From Hofstenia miamia (Eukaryota; Xenacoelomorpha; Acoela): DNA of 64,000 bases. A program made the position numbers and the translations under genes. The first letter of the stretch is position 1. Every line of letters starts with the position of its first letter. Positions 35,650-45,619 of this stretch are shown here, one piece after another. The stretch covers positions 2,134,429 to 2,198,428 of the forward strand of contig SCFE01000034.1 of assembly GCA_004352715.1 (NCBI GenBank), in the 5' to 3' direction. Below the pieces are notes generated by a model. The model saw nothing but the letters and a program-made list of their open reading frames with translations, searched no databases and had not been told where the DNA came from.

Positions 35650-35930
35650 ATATCGTATGCAATAATGCAAAGAGACGTAAGCTAAAATTTTGGAAAAAAA
35701 ATTTTTTTTATCTAATAGTTCAAAAGTTAGAAGTCTCTTATTTCATTGGATAATGTTGTTGAAATCTTATCCTATCAAACTCCACCAAGCAAATAATTTT
35801 TGACGTAAGCTTATGTACAGGATTCTACTCCAGTGCAAATGGACGTAAGTAGGTTACGTCTTTCTGCATTGTTAATTAAATCCATTTAAATTCAAGGATT
35901 CATAATAATGCATAGAGACGTAAGCTAAAC
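35650..35930 (+). repeat. Left terminal repeat and sub-terminal GACGTAAGC motif cluster
   Basis: The core GACGTAAGC(T) occurs at about 35674-35683, 35802-35810, 35842-35850 (as gacgtaagt, immediately followed by the inverted form ttacgtc at about 35854-35860) and 35916-35925. The last copy lies in cataataatgcatagagacg, almost the terminal repeat itself. Such clusters are typical transposase binding sites. Confidence 0.7.
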
Positions 35931-36196
35931 AAAATTTCAATGGGTACTCTCATAGATATCATAACTCCCCATTTGTTTTACCGCGCCTAGATACTGAATC
36001 TGTCTCGAAAAGTGGTACCCACGCAAAATAGTGTTTGAATATTTTGAGGCAAGAAAGCCTATTTTCGCATTGTAAAATTTCATGAAAATTTAAATAAAGT
36101 TATCTATAAGCAGTCAAATTATATAAATTTTACATGGCATTATAGTATTTTTAAAGGCGCATCTGCTGATGTAAATCTTATTACAATACGTGCAAT

Positions 36197-36480
36197 TCAA
36201 TCAGGAATAAATTGTATTTTAAATGTAATTTTTGTGCAAATACCTACGCAAATTCTGCGGAAAAGTTCTTCTAGTTTGATGAGTTTATTGCTATAAATAG
36301 ATTTTCCTCCTGCCTGTGTGGAGAAAGTAGGCAGAATTATATGCACATACTGAAAATCCTTTGCCTCAGATTTCTCAAAATAGCTTAGGTATTTGTTTAA
36401 ATCAGAGATTACGTTGTTTAAATGTATTAATCGATGCCTCGAAATCTTCAATGTCGAATGAACGCATAGCACTAAATTAT
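36197..36480 (-). pseudogene. Exon-like minus-strand frame of unknown function
   Basis: A good 3' splice site (ctctccttaataatttag on the minus strand) precedes an open frame of about 90 residues starting with a split codon and LCVHSTLKISRHRL. A middle block reads VHIILPTFSTQAGGKSIYSN. The VHIILPTFS beta-strand-like block is faintly reminiscent of SGNH-hydrolase remnants seen at 43310 and 58142, but I cannot assign it. No partner exon is proven. Confidence 0.35.
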
Positions 36481-37187
36481 TAAGGAGAGATATAGACTTA
36501 CTATCTAGACGAACTACCCCTAACCCGAGTTATGATATCTATGGGTACTCTTCATTTGGTACAGTTATGTTTATGTATTATGTCTATGTACAAAATGCAT
36601 CAATATTATAGGAATCTAAACTATTTGATTAGGTATAATTTCATCTGACAGGATTGTATTATGTAGGTAAGTCAATTAATTAATTATTTGCCTATCAAGT
36701 ATTTTGTTTCAATAAATCGCCATTCTTAAAGGCGGTATTCAAAAATAGTTTCGTTTTAAATGTAACATGTAAGCACTTTTCTATCAAAATTTACTGCTTG
36801 TTTATTGAATTAAAATTCAACCAGATAATAATTATAATTTCATTTTTGCACAAATTAATACTTGCATAATAAAACGTATAATATGCTATGAGAGGCTCCC
36901 AATAAATGAGCTCTCAAAAAATTATTATTTCATATTGCAAAATATTTTGGATATTTCCTTTAATTATATTCCCTTTGGTGATAACTATGGTGATAGACTG
37001 TTTGTAAAAATTACGCTCGAAAATTTTGAGGCTCCCAGTGTGCATTTATTTTTGTATTTTACACCTACTTGAATAATGTGATCTTTTATTTTTAGTGTTG
37101 TGGAGAATTGGTGGAACAAACTTTAAATCTTTGAAATAAAGTGTACATACCTATAGAATTCAGACTTTTAAATCAATTAATTTTTCA

Positions 37188-39066
37188 ATGTCGCTAACCA
37201 GAGGAAAAAAATTGTTTGAACTGGCTCTAAAGGCAACTGAATGTAAGACTAGTATTGCTGCTGATATAATTACCATTCTAATTATTAAAAATTTCTATGT
37301 GCAAATAATTTAGTTTTAGGATCTAAAAAGAACCCATTGATAATCAAGCTATACCAAATGATCTGACAAGCAATGAAATGTCATCTGGTTCAAGAGAACT
37401 TGCATTCCATTGGTGGAATCCCAGTTACTCAAACTATGGATGTTGATTGTCCAACAACTGAAAAACCAATGGAAAATAAAAGAAAACCTAATCAGAGAAA
37501 ACTTAAGAAAAGAATGCGGGAATGTGGCAAAAAGCATGTAAACAACAAAGGTACTCTTGAGGCAGAAAAAGTTATCCTACCTCGCTGTCAGGGAAGGGGG
37601 TGCTTAGTTCAAAAGAAAGAGTGTGCTTCAATATCTGATGAAAATAAAAAGCTAATTTTTGAGAAATTGTGGACATTAGATCTTAAGGAAAAGAGAAATT
37701 TCATTGCAAACCATGTTAGCGAAAATGAAAAGAAAGCTGCTTGACTGTTGAAAATAGAAAGATATCTGTGTGCAAACACAGAGTTCTGCGAACCACCCTC
37801 GGCAAGGTGTCAAAAAGGGAACAATGGATGCAGACAAACGTGGAGGTTGTAGTAGAAAGCGTGATCATGAGGGTATACCTATAGATAAACCTGAATTGGT
37901 GAAACAGCATATTACTGTCGATCGTCCGGTAAAAACAATATTTACACGAATCCCTTACAGTCAGAAAAATGTATGAAATGTATAAAACTGGAAATACTTG
38001 TTTCAATATCATTTTCTTTGTACTGTCAAGTTTTCAGCAAAATGAACGTTGACTTTCATAAACCTAAAAAAGATTGGTGTACTTTGTGCTTAGCTGTCAA
38101 AGAAGGTCGTGCAACTGAAGAGGAAGTTTCAGAACAAAGGAACTACAGGGCAGAAATAGATCAGATTCGCAAATTAAATCTGAAACAAAAGATTCGACAT
38201 CAAAGTCTAACTTAAAAGTAGCTGCTGCAACTTTTGATTTACAGGATATGATAAGTCTTCCAGAATCCAAGCAGTCAGATGTTTTCTACAAACGAAGTCT
38301 GAATTGTTACAATTTTACATTGTATGATCTTGGTGAAGGCCAAGGACATTGTTTCTTTTGGCATGAAGGCATTGCTGCTTGAGGTGCTTCGGAAATTGCA
38401 ACTTGTGTATACACCTATCTTTTAGACCAAGATAAAGAAGAAAATGAAGTTGTCATTCTTTTCGCTGATGGATGCAGTGGTCAAAATAAAAACACTGTTA
38501 TGCCTGCTATGTTCCGTCATTTTTTACAGAACTCTTGTTTTGTCAAGGAAATTGTGCTATATATTTAAGTCAAAGGGCATGGCCAAAATGAAGGTGACAT
38601 TATTCATAGTAGAGACAGCAGTAAAGCAAGCTGGTGATATTTTAACTCCCGGTCAGTTGGCAATGGTAACTAAACTTGCCGCCAAGAAGAAGTCGAACAG
38701 TGTCACAGAATGGAATCATTCATCCATTCTTGATTTCAAACAGTTCTCAGTTGAAAATGGTTTTCTCAGAGCTAAAGAGAGTAACACAAACACTGATTCG
38801 CTAAACTGCATTAAGTGAAATGCATAAAGTGCTTGAAAAATGAATCAGAAAAGCTTTACTACAAAATGAAATATTCTGGCCCATTTCAGTATGTACCCCT
38901 TCAAACAAAACAGCTTTCGTCTGATCCACAGCTATCACCAAAGTACACTTCAAATCCTAAAATTTCTGCTGCAAAGTATGAAGACTTGGTAAAACTTACC
39001 CAAAATCCCTTCCCTGTCATACACCAAGAAGAAGCTCAGACATTTTATAAATCTTTGCCACATTAA
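37188..39066 (+). pseudogene. DDE transposase-like gene of a poorly characterised family, frameshifted
   Basis: ATG at 37188 starts MSLTRGKKLFELALKATE. After a probable intron the sequence resumes with a basic segment and CQGRGCLVQKKECASISDEN (37590-37640), then KLWTLDLKEKRNFI. A frame change near 37742 gives RKISVCKHRVLRTTLGKVSK, then DADKRGGCSRKRDHEG, a helix-turn-helix-like block. FHKPKKDWCTLCL follows at 38055-38095. The catalytic-like core shows GEGQGHCFFWHEG, then VVILFADGCSGQNKN (about 38445-38485) and GHGQNEGDI (about 38578-38605), three acidic blocks as in an RNase H-fold transposase. Stops at 38381 and frameshifts near 38000 and 38570 inactivate it. I recognise the block order as recurrent in transposon-like proteins of invertebrates but cannot name the superfamily. 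Confidence 0.7.
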
Positions 39067-39471
39067 ATAACTTTCGAGTTTACTTTCGAAATGTTTTTGA
39101 ATTATGCTATCACATTACTATCTGCTTGATCTGTTTTCACCATGATTATTTTTTTTCAAAACTTTAAAGTACTCACTATTATTGTTACGGGTATTATCTG
39201 CTGCTTTATGTTTGTGTATGAACTATTATTCTCCTCGTAGGTATATTTTGTGTATTGCTACTACTGCTTGAAAAATGAATCAGAAAAGCTTTACTACAAA
39301 ATGAAATATTCTGGCCCATTTCAGTATGTACCCCTTCAAACAAAACAGCTTTCGTCTGATCCACAGCTATCACCAAAGTACACTTCAAATCCTAAAATTT
39401 CTGCTGCAAAGTATGAAGACTTGGTAAAACTTACCCAAAATCCCTTCCCTGTCATACACCAAGAAGAAGCT
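38831..39471 (+). repeat. Exact 206-bp direct duplication beside an assembly gap
   Basis: 38831-39036 and 39266-39471 are identical over 206 bases, covering the transposase C-terminus. The second copy ends exactly at the 129-N gap (39472-39600). An assembly artefact is likelier than a real duplication. Confidence 0.85.
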
Positions 39472-39600
39472 NNNNNNNNNNNNNNNNNNNNNNNNNNNNN
39501 NNNNNNNNNNNNNNNNNNNNNNNNNNNNNNNNNNNNNNNNNNNNNNNNNNNNNNNNNNNNNNNNNNNNNNNNNNNNNNNNNNNNNNNNNNNNNNNNNNNN
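39472..39600. other. Assembly gap, 129 N
   Basis: The estimated-size gap directly follows the duplicated transposase segment. Confidence 0.99.
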
Positions 39601-41020
39601 ATAGATTAATATGTCTACGGCTTTCATAAATATGACTTGTTTTTGCCACCTAGTGAGAGGTGCAAGCAGGTTGATATTTTTTGTCTAAGCTCGGCACGCA
39701 TTATTGGAACCCGAACCGACCCACAACATTTCACCTGTGTCCCTGTAGTTTTGGACCGGCTTGGTCCAGCATTTTCAGCACGCACATTTTAACTATTATT
39801 TACAACGCCATAAGATTGTTTACTAGTAGTGTCCTGTAATTGTTTGAAATTTGTACGAAATAACGTTTGCGCACATCTGCCTACATTTATTTATATGAAA
39901 TATTGAATTTATTTAAGTAATTTATACTATCTTTTAATATATTTCAACTTGAACATAAATTAAAAGAATGTAAATTTCATAATCATGATTGTTACTACCA
40001 AAAAATATACACTTAAACACGAACGGATACGTTTGTCAATAGGATTTTTTTCAAAAAAAAATCTGTAAATAGCTAGTTTTTGTGAAGATTTTTACGACAA
40101 GATTTTGTGCGTTAATCAGTCATATAATTGTTACTGTATTATTAATAGACCTTTCTTCTTAAGCAATTTTCTAAGTTTTCAAATGCGCCCTAGTGTAGAC
40201 CTCGGGCAGAAATAATCCAAATTTTCATGATGCAAGCATTGACCCGCAAGCTTGCACACAATACGCATACTCTTAGAAAAATACCGATTATTTTTTGCGC
40301 AAATTTTTCTTTTGGGGCATTTCTTAAGTTTTTCAGTTTATGTGCTATCTTAGCCTCAACTAATCTAACCAAATTTTGCCATCATTTGTAATGGTTTCTA
40401 TACAAAATCTTTAAACGCCCATAAAAGATATAGAAATCTAAACGTAACAACCACAAGGTAGAGGACTATTTCTCTTTTCATTTACGCGATTAAATCACAG
40501 CCTGTCGTGAGCCCGTTAAGGCTCGCCGTGCGTAAGGCCAAAGGTCTATTTTAATATTTCTATGTACTTCAGGCACAGAATAATTTTTATCTTAGCATTA
40601 AGAACATAATAACTTCAACCTACAAAAATTATAGACTTTATTGCAGATAAGCGGACCCTGATATATAAACATATTGTTTCTACGCAACACTGTATTTGAC
40701 GTCATCTAGAACCTAAATTTAAATTCTAAATTTTACAATATTTTATGGACCTAAGCTTTAACCCAAGTGACAACTTGACATTTCTTATACCTAAACGTTA
40801 TAACCTAAACCTAAAACCTAAATTTTACAATAATTTATAGACCTAAATTCTAAACCTAAACAATAATGAATTTTTAACTTTTGATGACGTAACCCTTAGC
40901 ATGGCATTTGACGTCATTTCATAAATTTAGAGGATTTCTTATGTTTTTAAAAAACATATAAAGTAGTAAGACCAATATAATGCTGAATTGATTATTTTGA
41001 TATATTGTTAATAGTAACTG
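39601..41020. other. Mostly non-coding interior of the candidate element
   Basis: A patch of GACCC/CCGG words sits at 39705-39770. A/T-rich repeats of aacctaaa-like words occupy 40720-40870, and TGACGTCA-like words (gacgtcat) occur near 40700 and 40910. A 60-codon minus frame at 40372-40190 follows a possible acceptor (tttggttag) but is not recognisable. Confidence 0.4.
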
Positions 41021-41025
41021 CTTAC

Positions 41026-41589
41026 CATTTTCGCAGGCAACCACAAAGCAGAATCATCATTAAATTCAATTCTTCTGATTAACTGTTGCATTAGATCGAC
41101 GAAGGGCTTTTTCTTGTCAGATAATTTTTTTATTTTCATCTTAGGACTTGAAGGAAGCCAGTAATATACAAGCTTCTTCTTCTTAAGAGATTCATCGTAC
41201 ATAACAAATGGAACCTCAAGCCCTACGCACTCCAAGTTTTGTCCAGAATGAGGAATAAACGTTCTATTTCCATATAAAATGTTTTCTTCTGTCTTCTGAG
41301 TGTTTTTTATCAATGAAGGAGTTTTAATTGGAACTTCAAATGCTGCAGAAAGAGTTTGAAAGCCCGCATAGGGACTACCATTCCCATATTGTTTTTTCTG
41401 AGCAGAGGATTGCGCTCTTTCAGGAGAGGAATCAGGAGTAAGATAACTAGCTGGAACATTCACTACAGGACTTCTCGTATGCACACATTGCTCACCTTTC
41501 GTAAGATTATTCTCATATTGTAATGGATGAGATAAAATCAATTTTCCAGTACTGCTACGTAATGGCTTTTGATTGACTCGCATTTCTTT
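41026..41589 (-). CDS. Unknown Ser/Lys-rich protein, first or internal exon with a good splice donor
   Basis: An open frame of 186 codons runs from ATG at 41583 and ends at a consensus donor (ATG|GTAAGC at 41026-41020), phase 0. Without splicing a stop follows five codons later. A CAG acceptor at 41592-41590 could extend the exon by two codons, but its upstream sequence is not pyrimidine-rich, so a true start is also possible. The peptide has a Ser/Pro/Gln-rich first half (SYLTPDSSPERAQSSAQKK) and a lysine-rich C-terminal half with VYYWLPSSPKMKIKKL and LMQQLIRRIEF, suggesting a folded, perhaps DNA-binding, end. The composition is clearly coding-like (intact, GC above background). It lies inside the inverted-repeat segment, so it is either cargo of that element or a nested host gene. 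I do not recognise the family. Confidence 0.55.
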
Positions 41590-41820
41590 CTGTTATATAT
41601 TTATAAAATATTGCGGCAAAGAATAATTAATGCAGATATATATTTCTGACGATAATTAGATTGCAAAGCGAATTCCTACGAAGAATATAACAGTATCCTT
41701 GCAATCTGTTATCATCAAGATAACTTGAATAACANGATTGAGTTTGATTTACGTTAGATAAAACGCTGTAGAATTTCAACAAAACTGTTTGTTTTAGCGT
41801 TGAAAACATCAATGAAAATA

Positions 41821-42065
41821 TGACTATGAGTTTCTGGCTTTGGCTTTGGCTTTTTCTGGCTTTGTTATATCAAAAAACGCAAAACCTCGAGCATTTGAAA
41901 AAGTGGCTAAACTTGTGCACGTAAACCAAATATCTAATCAAAATCATGTAACGTCGGAAAAGAAAAGACGAAGAGAATTGATGTCATGTATGTACCACCG
42001 GTGGTACACGGCGCCTACAGTGAAATACGTAAATGTACCACCGGTGGTACACAACGCCGTAAACG
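41821..42065 (+). repeat. CTTTGG word repeats and two 18-bp perfect palindromes
   Basis: TGTACCACCGGTGGTACA, a perfect 18-bp palindrome, occurs at 41991-42008 and again at 42034-42051, 43 bp apart; flanking bases (ac, then gcc) are partly shared. Upstream, ctggctttggctttggcttt repeats at 41832-41865. They lie just inside the right inverted repeat of the candidate element and upstream of the minus-strand ORF at 41589, so they could be binding sites for a dimeric protein. Confidence 0.75.
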
Positions 42066-42340
42066 TGTTAAACATAATACATTTTTAAAAAAGATTTTAT
42101 ATTCTGTCATAAGCCTGCCGATGGAACAGTTATAACAATTCAAAAAGACATAAGGTGTATCAATAATAGAAAACAAAGACAATAATTGTTAATTAACTGC
42201 AGTATGGCACAACGAAGCATTTATTTTATTAGAATACATAGTCATTTCGCCTAGTCTAGAAGACCGAGAAACTATTTCTGCATTTTATATTAGAAAAATT
42301 AGTTGTAAAAGTTATTAATTCTCGTCCTGTAGAATAGTCT

Positions 42341-42379
42341 ATTTTAGCTTACGTCTCTTTGCATTATTGCCGACGATAT
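42341..42379 (-). repeat. Right terminal inverted repeat of the candidate element
   Basis: attttagcttacgtctcttt begins the 30-bp match to the left end, which runs to 42370, followed by cgacgatat. Confidence 0.75.
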
Positions 42380-43309
42380 ATGGATGGTCGAGGGGAACGG
42401 GCGAAACTTTTCCATTGGGAGAGTTTCAAAAAATTGAGCTGGCGAGTGCAGAAACTGAAACATGTTATGCAGCTGGACTCTGTGAAAGAATGGCAACACT
42501 GATTTAAATATTTTTAAAATTTGGAGTTGGTGAACATAGCTTGTAGTTTTTTGTATGCTTAAGAATATCGGGTATTATTTTAATTACAATTAAATATTAT
42601 GTGATACGTAAAAATAACATATTTACCACATATCTAGCCTAGCATTAATCCAAAGTTGGTATTTAAACATTTTATATTACCTGTATCAATTCGGAAAATC
42701 ATTCACACTTTTAAAAACTCAATTTTAAAAGATAGCCGTACATTTATAATTTTTTATTTCAATTCAATCTTTTACTTAATGCACACATTTGATCATTAGA
42801 ATCAATGAATTTATCATCTCTAACACTAATACGAAGTTGGTATTTAAAAATTTTTTATTACCTAAATTAAATCGGAGAAGCATTGAAACCTTTGAAAAAT
42901 CAATTTTAAATAATAGCGTACACCTAGAAAATTTCAATATAATTCTGACTTTGGTTTTACGAATCATTTGAAAAGAAGTAAAAACAATCCAATCATGATC
43001 CTAGTATTTGTGCTTCAACTATTTTCGAGGAATGCATTTCGGCAATCTTGTGTATTGAGCTGCCATTGTATGAAAGGCGGAATTGCTTAGAAACTTTTGC
43101 AAACGTAATTAACCGAAACAAGCTACGGGTATTTTAGGCATCTTCCTTTGTAGTCATTTAATGTATTCTACTGGTAAAGATGAAAGTGATAAATTTGATA
43201 TAAATGTGTAATTATAATATTGAATGTTATTCTCGAGATGAACTCCACATTGATCATTTGTGCCTCCAATCTTCGAAGAGCAGTGTAAAACCCAAAAAAT
43301 GAGAGTGTT

Positions 43310-43722
43310 ATTCCTAATACTATGATCGATGCGGTTAGTGGACGGAGCTTCAGACATCTGCATGATACTATCACACCTACCAAAAATACAAGCTAATGAT
43401 AATCTTCATTGGGACCAATGATGTCTACAGTGACATAACACAAGCGGTCTACTTTCAACGAATTGTAAAAAAGCAATAAAGAACATCCGGCGCTTCTAAA
43501 AAAATCGTAATTTTACCAATTCCACCTGTGCATCCTCAGCATTTGGAAAAAAGCATGCTATTCAATGAAATTCTGAGAGAAGTTTCAAACGATTTCGAAA
43601 ATGTAATTTATTTTTCGAAATATAGAACAATTCGACCTTTCTTTCTTGAAGATGGAATACACTTTTGCGCGAATCAGCACTTAAACATTTTGCGAATAAT
43701 GTCTTCTGTAAAAAAAGATTAG
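43310..43722 (+). pseudogene. SGNH/GDSL-hydrolase-like remnant
   Basis: Frame 1 reads PNTMIDAVSGRSFRHLHD (about 43312-43365). After a shift, KYKLMIIFIGTNDVYSD appears, with GTND at 43411-43422 matching block III of SGNH hydrolases. After a stop come KKIVILPIPPVHPQ and finally FLEDGIHFCANQH, with DGIH at 43651-43662 matching the catalytic DxxH block. SGNH esterase-like domains occur in ORF1 of CR1/L2 LINEs, and a second remnant exists at 57980-58530. A host esterase pseudogene is the alternative. Confidence 0.55.
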
Positions 43723-43895
43723 AATAAATGTTTTCTGTTTTAGTAGTTTTCATATTTATATAATACCTACGTATTAATCATAAGTAAAATTACAATGAAG
43801 TGTGTTTGCTCAACACTATTATTAATTACATAAATTTATTAATAACAACAAATTTTATTAATCCGAGGTTGATATTTAAAAAATTTTATTCCCTA

Positions 43896-44573
43896 CCGTA
43901 TATTCCGGCCATTAGGTCGACTCGGCCATTAAGTCTACCCCCTTTCAGAGGCCAAAATATAGTGAATTTAAGGTTGCTTCGTCCTATAAGTCGACCCCCA
44001 TGTCAGCAATTATCACATATGTCCGAAGCCTAATTTTTAGGTAAAATCCAACAAATATGATGGATCTGACGAAGATTGGCCGAAACGCAAAGTGATCACT
44101 GGAAAACGAAAACCCAATGACGAAGTGATCAACTGGAAAATGAAAACCTAAAGACGAAATAAAACATTGTTATATGTAGTTTAGTTTCAGTTTTAAGATC
44201 ATTTTAATATTTAATATACCTAGATAGTTATGTTTCATCTATAGATAACAATAGTTACTATACACTGCCGTTGCACTACGTAGGTAATTACCAATAAATT
44301 AATTATAGGTAATCATACAGATTTCTTGTGATCATAAATTAAATAAAAACATAGATCATAGGTTTAATCAATTATAAATAATAATTTTATTTCGTTTCGC
44401 CTTGAAGTTTGTGTTTTAGTAGCTTTCGGGTTTTTCCACCATCATGTCATGCATTTCCTTGTTCAACCTGAAAAATCAAGCTTGAGAATATTGCACCGGC
44501 CATTAAGTCGACCCCCAAAATTTTATGGTATAATCTGAGCCTAGAAAGTCGACTTAATGGCCGGAATATACGG
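43896..44573 (+). mobile_element. Pogo/Tc1-mariner-like MITE with TA target duplication
   Basis: Termini are inverted repeats (CCGTATATTCCGGCCATTAR at the left; its reverse complement at 44554-44573), flanked by TA on both sides (43894-43895 and 44574-44575). It splits a 150-bp repeat unit that is otherwise continuous. AAGTCGACCCCC-like words recur internally at both ends. About 44040-44155 reads SNKYDGSDEDWPKRKVITGK, resembling the acidic tail of pogo-like transposases, so the MITE probably derives from an autonomous parent by internal deletion. Confidence 0.85.
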
Positions 44574-44864
44574 TATATCAATTCGCAAATGCATTGAAAT
44601 CTTTGAAAACCCTATTTTAATTGATAGACATACATTTACAAAATTTTTAATTAAATGGAAACTCACTAACTCATCATTTGATAAGTATAAATAACACATT
44701 TACCACATCTTTAACATTAATACGAAGTTGATATTTACACATTTTTTATTACCTAAATCAATTCAAAAAAGCATTTAAATCTTTTGAAACTTATTTTTAA
44801 ATGACACCCATACATTTGCAAGTTTTTATTTAAATAGATACTTTGATTTAACTCGATTTTCTTC

Positions 44865-45617
44865 TTGTTTTCCTTGAGACGTGTTCACGGTTCGAACTAT
44901 TCGCAGAGTTCTTGCCCGAATACTCTCAATTCATCAGGGTATGTTAGTTTGTTGGAAAATGCAAAAGAGGAGATTTTTATGCCTGGGTACGTTTTTCAAC
45001 AAGACAATGCACTTATACATAAAGCTAAAATAGTCAAAGATTTTTTCGAAGAAAACAACATTGAGGTTGAAAACTGGCCCCCATATAGCCCTGATTTAAA
45101 CGTGATTGAAAACATGTGAGAAATTTTGAAGCAGTTTGAAAAATCAAGTTATTTCTTGGGAGAACCTGGATTCTGTTGTTCGAACAATTTGGAACNTTGT
45201 TGGAAAATGCAAAAGAGGAGATTCTTATGCCTGGGTACGTTTTTCAACAAGACAATGCACCCATACATAAAGCCAAAATAGTCAAAGATTTTTTCGAAGA
45301 AAACAACATTGAGGTTGAAAACTGGCCCCCATATAGCCCTGATTTAAACGTGATTGAAAACATGTGAGAAATTTTGAAGCAGTTTGAAAAATCAAGTTAT
45401 TTCTTGGGAGAACCTGGATTCTGTTGTTCGAACAATTTGGAACTCGATTTCTGTACAAGCAATAGAAAAATTATACAAAAACATTGCAAATAGAGTGGAA
45501 ATAGTTCTAAAAAGACATGGACAATGTATTAAATACTGAAAACTGTTTTATTTTTGTTTTTCTCTATAGTTTTTTTATTTTGAATATAGGTGTACGTAGC
45601 ATTTTGTCACCCCAGTG
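44865..45617 (+). pseudogene. Tc1/mariner transposase C-terminal half, duplicated by an assembly join
   Basis: YVFQQDNAPIHKAKIVKDFF followed by WPPYSPDLNVIENM is the second and third acidic region of a Tc1-type DDE transposase. The Trp codon expected next is TGA, a nonsense mutation present in both copies. The tail QAIEKLYKNIANRVEIVLKR ends near 45537. An N at 45196 joins two copies (about 44950-45195 and 45197-45440) that differ at about three bases, so they look like two haplotypes. The 3' terminus is cagtg at 45613-45617 next to TA, with ccccagtg as the likely inverted-repeat end. The 5' half is missing. Confidence 0.8.
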
Positions 45618-45619
45618 TA

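Larger units (their letters stand above)
35650..42379 (+). mobile_element. Candidate 6.7-kb DNA transposon bounded by a perfect 30-bp inverted repeat
   Basis: 35659-35688 and 42341-42370 are perfect reverse complements over 30 bases (left copy begins GCAATAATGCAAAGAGACGT). A further outer match of ATATCGT lies two mismatched bases away on both sides (35650-35656 and 42373-42379). The enclosed DNA carries a DDE transposase-like gene (37188-39066), a minus-strand ORF with splice signals (41026-41589) and a small minus-strand exon-like frame (36197-36472). Additional copies of the GACGTAAGC core cluster just inside the left end. No target-site duplication was identified, so exact ends are uncertain. 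Two independent insertions of a smaller repeat in opposite orientation would give the same picture. Confidence 0.5.
42600..44850 (+). repeat. Four copies of an approximately 150-bp dispersed repeat
   Basis: Units share aatacgaagttggtatttaa, then ttttttattacctaaatcaa and gcattgaaatctttgaaaa-like blocks. Copies lie at about 42610-42765, 42800-42945, 43840-43893 continued at 44576-44665, and 44690-44845. The third copy is interrupted by the MITE at 43896-44573. Divergence between copies suggests an old tandem family later separated by insertions. Confidence 0.8.

Noticed and set aside
41026-41589. Including the 41-kb ORF as an exon of the TALPID3-like gene
   Set aside because: Its phase-0 donor cannot join the terminal exon, which needs two preceding bases, while the 52050 donor fits the terminal exon directly.
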